Assembly: GCA_964020155.1 (NCBI GenBank) | Contig: OZ026554.1 | Coordinates: 904,001 to 968,000, forward strand | Length of the DNA stretch: 64,000 bases | Reading direction: 5' to 3' | Source of the DNA: Chondrilla cf. caribensis | Lineage: Eukaryota > Porifera > Demospongiae > Chondrillida > Chondrillidae | Part shown: positions 44,771 through 56,800 of the stretch, piece after piece | How positions within the stretch are numbered: position 1 is the first letter of the stretch | Layout: every line of letters starts with the position of its first letter | Program-made: the position numbers and the translations under genes | Notes under the pieces: model-generated | Told to the model about the DNA's origin: nothing | Databases searched by the model: none | What the model saw: only the letters and a program-made list of their open reading frames with translations

Positions 44771-45483
44771 ATACACAAACCATGAATACGAGATATAAGG
44801 GATTCATTACACTGTCTTGATGCTGAATCCCATTAACAAGCCAATAATATGCCACTTTGTTGCCCTAAGGGGTGAGGTAGTTAAGATATAACAGAATGTA
44901 GGGAATCTCCCAACCTTTAAGTTATCTTCCAATCGTGATCACTTTTCCTGGAATATGTAACACAATAACAGTATTTGATAGCAGAAACCATTAATTAGTG
45001 TGAAAATACAGTAGAAGCCTGGCTGTTGTCCGAGATGGAATGTTGGAAGCCCATTTATAGTTATTACGTATGTAGCTAGCAGTATGTACAGGTATTCCTT
45101 GTTTCCAAACAGCAGATCTATAGATAGTCTGTGCTCACTTGGATTCTCCTGGCAACAAACTTACATCAAAAATAACTCAGGTAGTGGATAGTATGTGTGT
45201 GTGTGCATGTCCATGCAGCAAACAATTCTCACTCATAGGTTGCGATCAATATCCCTCAAATGATACAATGATTATGTTGACTTATCTTAATTATTAGTTG
45301 CTAATTAGTTATTATGTAAATAATGATGTTAATTAATTCATCTCAGCTGTAGCTTCTCCTCCATGGTACAGTACACACATACACACATACACACACACAC
45401 ACACAAATGCATTTATGCACTCGCATACACACATGCCCACACATGTACATCCACTCATACATACACAGTGTCACATGCACAAC

Positions 45484-45530
<47 letters not shown>

Positions 45531-46524
45531 TGAGAGCTAGTCAGACATCATGGTAGGTGCAGTGAAGTGAGGTTCTAATCCCTCAATTATAGAGCCGCTC
45601 ACAAGCAAACAGCCACCAATTAGCAACACACCACAGCAATTTGTTCCAGGATATTATGGTACAATGTTGGCTTTGGAATTAAAATTTTCATTTTACTGTT
45701 CAATGCATATTTTATGTGTTTGGTCCAATGACAACATTGTATGGAAACAAATTTGGGCTTAATCTAAAGGTACACACATGCGTATACTGAAGTAATGATC
45801 TGACCCACATCCGGTAATGTTTATAATTATCACAATACATATGTCCGTATGTACTGCATACGATTGTCCATACACACATTTACGTATAAGAATTTAATTG
45901 AGAGGAAGGTCAATTGTAAGTTGATATTAATAATAATGGATTATAATAAGATGAGTGGTGTGTGTGGCATTCATTTGGTACGCAGTTTCTTCTCCCTCAC
46001 CCAATTGTTGAATAAGACCCTGCACACAGAAGTGAGGAGATTGGACATGATCGAAATATGCATAGCACACTTACACAGCATCCAAACAAGTGCAGTGAAT
46101 TCTTACCAATCCACAACAGATTGTTTTTATGTATTATAAAAAGTACGTATAAACAAGTTTGGTGGGTTAACTGGATATTCATCAGTACATGTATGTTATA
46201 TGTATATATGTACGTACATGTATATTGGTACATATGATAGTGGGTAATTGTGACTGATAAAAAGGCTAAGGGTAGAGACTGGAGGATTAATGGGAATTTG
46301 TACACACAAACTGGGTCAACATACAGTAAACGTACATAGTACAGTATATGTTGCTACACAGCTAAGTACAGTATACCTAACCTATACCCTACATACAGTA
46401 TACTACAGTATACCTACCCTACATACACTATACTACTGTACGTATGTAGGGGGTTATGCGATACGTATGTACTGTTCTGATGAATTCAGTGTTGATGTAC
46501 TCACAGAAGCACTCACAACAAGGA
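44219..46524. other. Intergenic region between gene C and the next gene
   Basis: It contains the gene C promoter, AC-rich tracts at 44617-44775 and 45370-45526, and a decayed copy of the conserved upstream block near 44870-44990. A tandem 'acagtatacctaccctacat' type repeat is near 46365-46435. No gene is recognised. Confidence 0.55.
44353..44362 (-). promoter_or_regulatory. TATA box of gene C
   Basis: Minus strand CTATAAATGC, about 135 bp upstream of the ATG. It matches the CTATAAAT core of the VWA and gene B promoters. Confidence 0.55.
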
Positions 46525-46912
46525 TTACAACCTTCTACTGCGTACAAATATTCACACCAAGGTACGACACACTCTGCTCGAGGTGCTCCCACAAACATAC
46601 CTACAATGATGCACAAGACAGTCATTGCTACAATAAAGTGGGCCTCTCTCTACATTGTCCACTGGAGGATTGGAGCAACCTTCATTGAGGCACTTCGGTT
46701 CGTTGGCTTCCTTCATAACTTCCTGTTCCTCCGATGGTTTGTCTCCAGATTCCTCTACCTTCACGACAACATCCTATCAGAAGATGGAATAGCAAGCACT
46801 GTTGTGGCATGCATCCACAACACATACACACACACATTACGTACATGTACACTGAATACACAAAACATACACAAATACACATATGCATGTACGTTTGTAT
46901 GCATACACAAAC

Positions 46913-47011
<99 letters not shown>

Positions 47012-47438
47012 TTACTATGCTGTTGCCCAGTGGACTGATTGCTGTTGGAGGCGGGATAGCCAGCAGGAGGAGATAGCATGTTCTGCATTGCACAGAATGA
47101 TCAACTCACCCACTTCCCATACAGGAAGTACGTATGTGTATTGTACGAATTCATACAAACCACAGTAGGTACGTACGTACACACATATGCTATATATATG
47201 TACATACGAATGTTCATAGGAGCAATGTATGTACGTACGTATGTACAAATACATATGTACTCACATACCTGAAGTTTCTGGTCAGTCAGTTTCTTTGCCT
47301 GCAGCTATGTACGTAGATTGAGACATGCATGTAAGAACTATGTACATATTTATGTATGTACCTTAGTCACCAACACAAATATATGTCATGTACACACATA
47401 CATATCCATGCATACAAATGCACATGTACATAAATGTA

Positions 47439-47535
<97 letters not shown>

Positions 47536-48464
47536 ACACCTGCAATTGTTGAAAATCTACCCCCTTCCCAGACTGGATTTGCTGTTGCAATACTAAAATC
47601 ATGTTTTTCAGGATTTCATTCAATTCGGTACTCTTTCCGGGCACAGAAATCCTCCCCGATTGTGCAACGATAGTCTGCACCAGACAGTCCACCATGGACT
47701 GCTTCCCTTGGGCATCAAGTGATGAGAATCTCCCAACCAGGTCCACCAGGTCGGGTGTCTGGATGGGTGCATGTGGGGCCGCTGGTGAGGGCTGTGCTCT
47801 TTGTGAAGCTGACACCGAATGATCAGAAGTATCCATGGGAACTTCACAATGCCGAGAATCAGAGGATGGGTTAGTATCCATAGGCATCATCATCTGGAGA
47901 AATCAGCATCAATCACGCATGTAGGCACACATGTGTGTAAAGATACAAACATCACACATACGTACGTATGTACCTGTGCATACATGCATGCACATATGAA
48001 CACATGTCCTGCATACATATATATACATAATATGTATACATATACGTACGTACATCCATATACAGACATACGTATATGCTGTATATAAACACACAGGCAT
48101 GCATGCACACACCACACAATATTCGTGATTGTGGTTCCACAGTGAATGCTCTCATTGCACGTTTCAGTGAATTGTGTCCGCCACATATTGTACATACAGC
48201 CACACGATCACGAATAGTCCCATCAGATGTACAGATCACCTCACTCCAGGTACATTGGGCATTTACGGCCAGAAAAGGTACACAGACACCTGTATCGCTA
48301 ACCTGGAATACCAAGGTCACAAGTACCTATACGTGATGTTCAGCTCAGTCTGTGTACCAGTTGAATGATTCACTCAATAGTGAATACCCCACACACGAGT
48401 CACTTAATGCACATGAAAAGTTAACTGAAGGTACATTAGCACATCTCCTTCATTCCCTACTGTA

Positions 48465-48525
<61 letters not shown>

Positions 48526-48856
48526 CCACACACATACTCATATGAAGATGTTGCTGAACTCACCTTCTTCGCTGTCTCCGGAAAGTCCGTTTGTCTCTTC
48601 AGGTACATCAAGTGGTGGACAATGTCGTAGTTCAGCGAATTACTGGTCATCAGTGAGAAGATTTGTCCTTCACTAAGTGCATTCAGAGCCTCGTGGCTGA
48701 TACCACAGGGATCTCCTACATTGGTGTCCTCTTCTCCTTGTTCCCCCTTCAACTGACGTGTGAGATCACTGTGCAGGGAGAAGATACGTACATAAGAGAA
48801 TGTGCGTGTGCGTGTGCGTGTGCGTGTGCGTGTGCATGTGCGTGTGTGCATACATG

Positions 48857-48933
<77 letters not shown>

Positions 48934-49464
48934 CCACTACAAGTGGGGACTCTTACCACAATAAGTTGAGGAAGAGACGATCCGCTGTGTCCATCTCTTT
49001 GTCCAAACTAGTTACAGACAACTGCCTCTTTTTCACCACGGGCTGGCCAACAAATCCAAGAACGTCAATACCGGCAGGACTCTAACACAATGGTGATAGC
49101 GAGAGATGTGTTGAGGATGGTAACCTCACGAAACATTCATTCTTCCACTGTAAGATCTAGGTATGAACACGCCTAAAACCTACAACTATACTATAGCGGT
49201 GACCGTGTGATGGTTTTCATTAAGGTTATTACTGGCTAACCAGTCACTTCTAGGGGAAAAAAACTCGGAGATAATAGAACTATTCAAATTACGAGACTAG
49301 GCTTAGGGTTGAAATCCTGAGAAAATTCTCATCCATTACTCAGACACATCCGGAAGAAAGCTAACGACTTGAATGGCTGTATTCTTACTATAATGACTTA
49401 CTTTAGAATAGTTGTGTTCAGTAATAGGATTCTGCCCATCCGTACTTTCCGCCAGCTCCGCCAT
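46525..49464 (-). CDS. Uncharacterised protein with C-terminal Cys/His motif (8 exons, 346 aa)
   Basis: Exons: 49464-49402, 49081-48957, 48768-48564, 47893-47540, 47304-47269, 47082-47011, 46773-46601 and 46537-46525. Phases agree, giving 346 codons plus TAA. The N-terminal third ([20 protein letters not shown]..., LFLNLLW) looks globular, followed by a Ser/Pro-rich segment, a Gln-rich helix (LQQQIQSG) and an acidic linker. The C-terminus is [10 protein letters not shown]...[11 protein letters not shown]. That spacing resembles the short zinc-binding motif at the C-terminus of TOX HMG-box proteins, but no HMG box is present. A nuclear role is a guess. If the last intron is retained the tail becomes RYVCGSTSS... 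and stops at TGA. The ATG follows a Kozak-like aaaATGG context. Exons 4 and 6 splice directly at (TG)n tracts. Confidence 0.72.
48120..48330. other. Unassigned unique sequence in intron 3 of the uncharacterised gene
   Basis: A GC-richer stretch between AC-rich flanks, with minus-strand frames containing several cysteines ([13 protein letters not shown]). It may be a relic of a mobile element. No family is recognised. Confidence 0.25.
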
Positions 49465-50240
49465 TTTAATTGGAACTCAAACATAAACGCCTAGTGGGCG
49501 ATCATTGCAGAAATCGACCCATCCGAAATTGTCTCAGTTCAAAATTATGAGAAGCAAAATTTGTCCGCTCAACCAAAAATTATCCTAACTCTGAATACCA
49601 TGAGACGACATTTTGCTGCCACATCTTATCCATGGGATAGAATGTGGCAGCAAAGGTTCATTCTATTGAGAATATAACTCACTTTACAACAGATAATCAT
49701 CATGTGAATGTTAACCAAAGAATACAATAATTACTAATTGATAATTGAATTAAAATTAAAATGTTATTAGTATAATAGCACATAATGGAATTATCTATAA
49801 CGATACACATAACCCCAAGGAGGTGTTTTGACCATATTTTTGTAGGTTTGGAAAGTGTACATGGTGTTACGACCAGACTGGACCCCTTAGCACTATATAC
49901 CCCGCACTATACATCGTACCACAGAGTACACTACCAATGGGCAATATGCTAGCTAATATAACGAACATTTCCCGATATTCACTTCCATGTTATAATATGT
50001 TACTAGGTGGGACTGTTTTTGGGAGAAAAGTCTACCAAAATAGACCCAGGATAAAAATTGACTCCATGCCATTCATAAAGTTTTGTGACAGGACGACCTG
50101 TCCCTTCCAATAGTATGCATAGGCAGCTGGTGATGTTTATAACTCCACCACATGTACGTATAGTATGGATATTATTAATTGTCACATTTGTTTATACAAA
50201 TGGACATCAAAATTCACGACAAAACATAAAATATCAATGT
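49465..50240. other. Intergenic, no gene seen
   Basis: The stretch between the start of the uncharacterised gene and the stop codon of the RUSF1 homologue is AT-rich and contains no ORF or repeat worth calling. It must include the promoter of the former. Confidence 0.5.
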
Positions 50241-50716
50241 CTAATGATATTCTTCTAGTTCCTCTTCTCTGATACCTTGCAATGCCTTGTCCTCAAGCAC
50301 GGCATGGTACTCCTCGATCTTCCAGGAGTAGCGCCACTCCCCAGCTCCAAGCAAGCACTTAGACACATTCCATCCTGCGTCACTAAGGTCCGACAGCAAG
50401 TAGGGGAAATGGGTCTTCACCAGGTTTCCGGTGTAGTTCACAAGTTCTTCTTCTTCGTCAAATGTAGCCAGTCCATTGAAACACATAGAAGCCACTACAA
50501 GTGTGTGAGAGTACAATATGTACGTACATCACTAAAATGTTACCATATGACCAGGGTGTCCTGTAACTCCAGTATCATTGTAAAGTGCATATTCTACAGA
50601 CTAAAAGCATTGGTTACAGTAAAGGTACGTTATCTGAAACAAAACATAATTTGCTTTGTTTAGAACTGGTCATGTGTGGTATATTTTGTACATACTAAAT
50701 CCTACACACATAAGTC

Positions 50717-50783
<67 letters not shown>

Positions 50784-50841
50784 ACATACGTACACATACA
50801 CCACACACGCACGCACACACGCACATATGTACACGCACACG

Positions 50842-50872
<31 letters not shown>

Positions 50873-53800
50873 ACGCACACACGCACACACACACACACAC
50901 ATACACATACATACATCTCAATATCAGTGGTCCACTGTGTGGTTCCAACTTTTCTCTCATGAGCACCTACAGTACACAAGTTCACCATATCACACAGCAT
51001 GCAACCTCCCAAGGGCTAACACACAGTTGTAATCACACACTGCATGTTGTAAGACAGTACCTCCGAGAATCGCCTGTAGTTCATGAAGTACTCAATCACC
51101 TCCTTGTGGTAAACGGCCTGTAGAATGTCCTTATCTTTACACACAGCAGCTAAAGAAATGTAGACTACATTGGGAGACGAGATGCTTATTATACCCACAG
51201 ACACCTCACTGCAACAAAACAAGAACACAATACAACTCGCAACTGGTACATCAACAACCATAGAAATGAGACGAAAACATTAGCAACCATGGTAACAAGA
51301 TTTATACATGAGTAACCACGGACACAAGAGTCATACACTAGTAACCATTGAAATACCGTGGCAATTTATGCACCAGTAACCATGGGCACAAGATTTACAC
51401 ACCAGTAATCACTAAAACAAGAATAAGATCTCAGAGACTACAATATTTCAATAATACACCTACAGTGGAACCTCTCTATAAAGGACAAATTGGGACCAGG
51501 TAATTTGTCCACTGTAGAGAGGTTGTCCACTCTTCAGAGGTGACAAATGTATTAGCACTATAGGAAAATCTATTTTTGGTGCCTTACAGTGTCCTTTGTA
51601 GAGAGGTAATTTCTATGATGTCCTTTATTGGGAGGGTCCTTTAATAGAGGTTCCACTGTAACACACTGGTAACCATGGAAAAAGATCCATACACCAAGCA
51701 GTAGCCATGGAAACAAGACCGCCACACTAGAGTGTTCACCTTTTCGCTGCTTGCAGTCCAAACGCAAAATGTACTTTTTTGATGTAGTTTTGTAGCTGTA
51801 ATGTTCAGTCTTCAACCTATCCTTGCTGCATATGTACGTACATGGGAAAAGTAGCGCTGGAATGGGCTGTGATTTCAAATCAAATATCAGTGCAAAGTAA
51901 CTGATTGATTGATTGATCACCACCAGTAGTTAAGTGGGTGTAGCTGGAAACCACTCCCATTTTATTAGGCTGGGTAGTCACTAGTCTGGTGCGCTAGACC
52001 TCAACCTCTCATTACTGCGCATGGGCGCGGTAGCGAGAGGAAGAGGTCTAGCAACTATTGTCAATTTCACACCTCGGCTCGACCAATGAAATCGCCGGCA
52101 ACTGAAATGACACCGCTGGTAATTGGCACTATCCGCTCCGCGGGCGTTTAAAGTTACCTGCGTTGATTAAGCAAGGGTTACCTTCTTGCTGGCTGGAGAG
52201 ACCCCAGTACCTCAGAAAGAGGGCGACAGTGTCCGCTTTCTTCGCTGCCAGTGCTGAGCGTGTTAATCGACGAGCTGTCAATTCTGCTTCTTGTAGCAGC
52301 CATCTCTGTCTCTAGCCTTTCCACTTTCGCTACCTGATCACTGCAATGCTTGCAAACTCTGATTATAGCGTTGCCTGGCAGTTTTAGAGAAATCTGGCTG
52401 ATTTCGTTCACTTTTAGGCCGAGAGCGGTGAGTGCGAGCGCCTCAGAAACCTTTCTCCTATCCTTGCGCGGAACGTCAGTGCCAGCGCAGACGCAGCATG
52501 CTGTTTCTGAGTGACTAGCCTCTAATCCCTGCGCCATGCGCGTTGTATCCCTTCATCGAAGTCGTTCCAGCGTCCAAAATACAACTCGCACCTTCGACCG
52601 TACGCATCGTTGCTTATAAACGCCCTCGACGATGATCGCGCAAGGTGTGAAATTGACAATAGTTGCTAGACCCTATTTCTCATTTTCGCCCCCGCGCAAT
52701 AATGAGAAGTTGGGTCTAGCGAGCCAGACTAGGTAGTCACCCAATAGACTGGCTGTGGAAACTTTAGAGGCCTTTTCACAGATACTATCAGTACATAATG
52801 AAATCAATTGAGTGAAAGCTGGGGGGAATAAGGTGGGAGTGGCTTCCTGCTATATTCACTAAATTACTTCCTGAAATTAATCAATTTGCCACCACTGCTG
52901 ACAATAATCAGACTTTAAATCTATTGATTAATTGATTAATCGATTAATCCCAGCACTAAAAACAAGTAATTGTATTGCAGTGTACGTAGGCTGTTGCTAC
53001 TGTTCACATGACGTATATAAATGTGCAGTCAGACCTCTGTACATTAGCACTCCTCAGACAGTCCCTTTGTAACAACTTGTAGTAATTATAACAGTTACAA
53101 CAGCACACTGGTTATAACGACAAGCTAGGAAAGTGAGGAACCAAGGGTGATGTTGTGAAGAGGTCTGACTGTATAATAGTGTATGGGAGCACTACCAAGG
53201 GTGATGTTGTGAAGAGGTCTGACTGTATAATAGTGTATGGGAGCACTACCAAGGGTGGTGTTGTAAAGAGGTCTGAATGTATATTAGTGTATTGGAGCAC
53301 TACCAAGGGTGATGTTGTAAAGAGGTCTGAATGTATACTAGCATATGGGAGCACTACCAAGGGTGATGTTGTAAAGAGGTCTGACTGTATACTAGTGTAT
53401 TGGAGCACTACCAAGGGTGATGTTGTAAAGAGGTCTGAATATATACTAGCATATGGGAGCACTACCAAGGGTGATGTTGTAAAGAGGTCTGACTGTATAC
53501 TAGTGTATGGGAACACTACCAAGCGTGGTGTTGTAAAGAGGTCTGAATGTATACTAGTGTATGGGAACATTACCAAGGGTGGTGTTGTAAAGAGGTCTGA
53601 CTGTACAAGGTTCCATGTCAGTATGTGTGCACAAGGCTTGAGGTTGACAATGCAATCTTACCTCTTCAACACGGTATAGAGTGGACATCCCAATTCCAGT
53701 TTTAAAAACGTCTTGGACCCTGCACCAATACACACAAAAGCCTAACAACAATAACCAGAGAGCAATGACAAAGATGGTTCTACTCTTGTACGAGACACAC

Positions 53801-56800
53801 AATGATAAGGATGGTCCTACTCTTGTACGAGACACACAATGATAAGGATGGTCCTACTCTTGTACGAAACACACAGAAAGTGGACTTGTAGAGACACCAA
53901 ACTCCAGAGAGCTGTCAGATGTACACATGTGGTGTATTCATTACTCACAGGGAAGCAGTGTTTCTCGTGGGTTGATGTAGTAAGGTGGGAAAATCCCTTG
54001 CCCTTTCAAATACAGGTCTACCACTTGGTGGAATCGGTTATAATTCAGCGTATCCATGACAACAGCCTTCACCGCACGCCAGTTAGCAAACAAGTGAAGA
54101 CCAGTGAATAAAATGAAGAGCAGCCACACTAAACTGGAGAGAGTGGAGCAGGTGGTGTCACACTACACTGGAGAGAGTGGAGCAGGTGGTGTCACACTAC
54201 ACTGGAGAGAGTGGAGCAGGTGGTGTCACACTACACTGGAGAGAGTGGAGCAGGTGGTGTCACACTACACTGGAGAGAGTGGAGCAGGTGGTGTCACACT
54301 ACACTGGAGAGAGTGGAGTAGGTGGTACCACACTACACTGGAGAGAGTGGAGCAGGTGGTGTCACACTACACTGGAGAGAGTGGAGCAGGTGGTGTCACA
54401 CTACACTAGAGAGAGTGGAGCAGGTGGTGTCACACTACACTGGAGAGAGTGGAGCAGGTGGTGTCACACTACACTAGAGAGAGTGGAGCAGGTGGTGTCA
54501 CACTACACTGGAGAGAGTGGAGCAGGTGGTGTCACACTACACTGGAGAGAGTTGAGCAGGTGGTGTCACACTACATTGGAGAGAGTGGAGCAGGTGGTAC
54601 CACACTACATTAGAGAGAGTGGAGCAGGTGGTGTCACACTACACTGGAGAGAGTGGAGCAGGTGGTGTCACACTACACTGGAGAGAGTGGAGCAGGTGGT
54701 GTCACACTACACTGGAGAGAGTTGAGCAGGTGGTACCACACTATCAGTTCCAATTACAGTCTCTATACGGATATACACAATACACACATGGAAAAGGCAT
54801 GACATACATACTTCTGCTTATCTGCTACAGCCGGTGTCAGGACCAAACTGACCAACAGAGCTATAAAGTTCACCATGGTCTCCTAACGGGGAACACAGAG
54901 ATCCAAAAGGTACATGTCTGATCGAATATGCAGTGACATGTGCAGTATTACATGACATGGAATATATTGTGCTGGAAACCACGCAGTATGGAGGGCACAT
55001 GTCACAGAAAACTACAGATACTCCTCAGATGCCTGTATAGTTCAATTAGGGACATCCTGGAAAATCTGATTTGATTTACACGGAAGTCTGGTCAGGATTC
55101 TGTTAAATTAAATCAGAATTCGAAGGGACGGCAGAATTTCAAAATGGTGTAACCAATAGATCTGCACATGTACGTACATATGTCTACATTGATGTATGCA
55201 GCAGTACATCGTATATAACACATGTACTCCAAACCACATCTACAAATATGTGCATGTCTACACTGATGTATGCGGCAGTACATACACACATGGTACATGT
55301 ACATGCATGAGTTCAGTAAGCCTAAGCAGGAAGACTGCAGTATCAGCAGCCATCTAATAGCTATGCTACGTGAATATTGTATGTCTCCTGACATACTTGG
55401 CTGCCATCTTTAGCAGAGACGTCGGCCATATTGTCCTTCAGTGCTTGGTGTTGCGTAAGAGCAGCTCGGGTGGCTCCCCCTGCCACTCCCACCACAGACT
55501 GGGTGGAGCCAAGATAAAAACGGATTAAAGTGAGACACATACACATAGATTTTTACACACAGACATTTAACACAGATAAACTTCAATTACTCCCTGACTA
55601 GCTATGCCAGATAAACACATCATAATACACCCACTCACTCTCATTATGCTGGATAAACACACCACAATACACCCACTCACTCTCACTATGCTGGATAAAC
55701 ACATCACAATACACCCACTCACTCTCACTATGCTGGATAAACACATCACAATACACCCACTCACTCTCGTTATGCTGGATAAACACACCACAATACACCC
55801 ACTCACTCTCGTTATGCTGGATAAACACATCACAATACACCCACTCACTCTCACTATGCTGGATAAACACATCACAATACACCCACTCACTCTCACTATG
55901 CTGGATAAACACATCACAATACACCCACTCACTCTCGTTATGCTGGATAAACACATCACAAGTAAAAATAAATGTGGTAGAAATGGAGCCAAGAGATCAA
56001 TAAAAATGGCCGAATCATTCAATATGTCTGCAACCAGCCTGTGTGAAACAGAGGGAGACAAGAATACATCATGTTTGCATCTGAAGATCCTTTGGGCTTG
56101 AATGTGGTGTCTGGGTCAAACCAACCTCCACTGCTTTGCGTTACAGTCCAGCGCAGACCTGCAAATACCGGAGACAACCAGCGACAAGCAAGACATGACG
56201 AGTGAGTAGTGTGTGACACTTCAAAAATGTACTCTAAGAGGATGTTCTGTATGTACTGCATATTCTGTATGTATCGTTTGTAGCATGTACTGTATGTACT
56301 GTATGTATTGTATGTAGTATGTACTGTATGTATTGTATGTAGTATGTACTGTATGTGTTGTATGTAGTATGTACTGTATAATATTATACTGTATGCACAG
56401 TGTGTACCGTGTGTACTGTATAGGAAGGTACACTCAGCAACTCACCCTTGTAGCCAAGCAAACAGTATTCTTCCCAGCATACCTGCACCATCTGAACAAC
56501 GACAGACAAAACACTCCTCCAACCACCCCTCATACACAAGCATGCAGGTCGAACCTTTCAGCATCCAAGTAACAGTGGCAGCTATGGCCGATGCTGAACT
56601 GTCTCCTACTCCTGCTCCTTTCAGGACTGCGTGTGTGGCTAGGGTGCCAGTGATGGAGGAACAGAACGCCTGAGTGTGTCCAGCAAGAGCATGTGGGGTC
56701 AAACAAATAAGTAAAGGAATAACGATATGTAATGCTACAGTGGAGCCTGTCTAATGTGGTCACCTGAGGGACCTCATGTACAGTGAGACCTGTCTAATGT

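Noticed and set aside
51570..51923. 117-codon frame containing [13 protein letters not shown] as a confirmed RUSF1 exon
   Set aside because: The sequence suits the missing RUS segment and has a plausible acceptor and donor, but its end phase does not match the next exon. It is mentioned only as a candidate in the RUSF1 entry.
53112..53679. 174- and 154-codon frames over the 54-bp minisatellite
   Set aside because: The unit length is a multiple of three, so frames stay open by default. The array lies in a RUSF1 intron.
54104..54921. Frames encoding repeated [20 protein letters not shown]
   Set aside because: Read-through of the 34-bp array, which passes through all three frames every 102 bp. 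It is on the strand opposite to RUSF1 and lies within an intron.
55604..56101. Plus-strand 165-codon frame with [14 protein letters not shown] repeats
   Set aside because: Antisense of the 42-bp splice-donor array; no reason to think it is translated. Only the minus-strand frame continues from a real exon.
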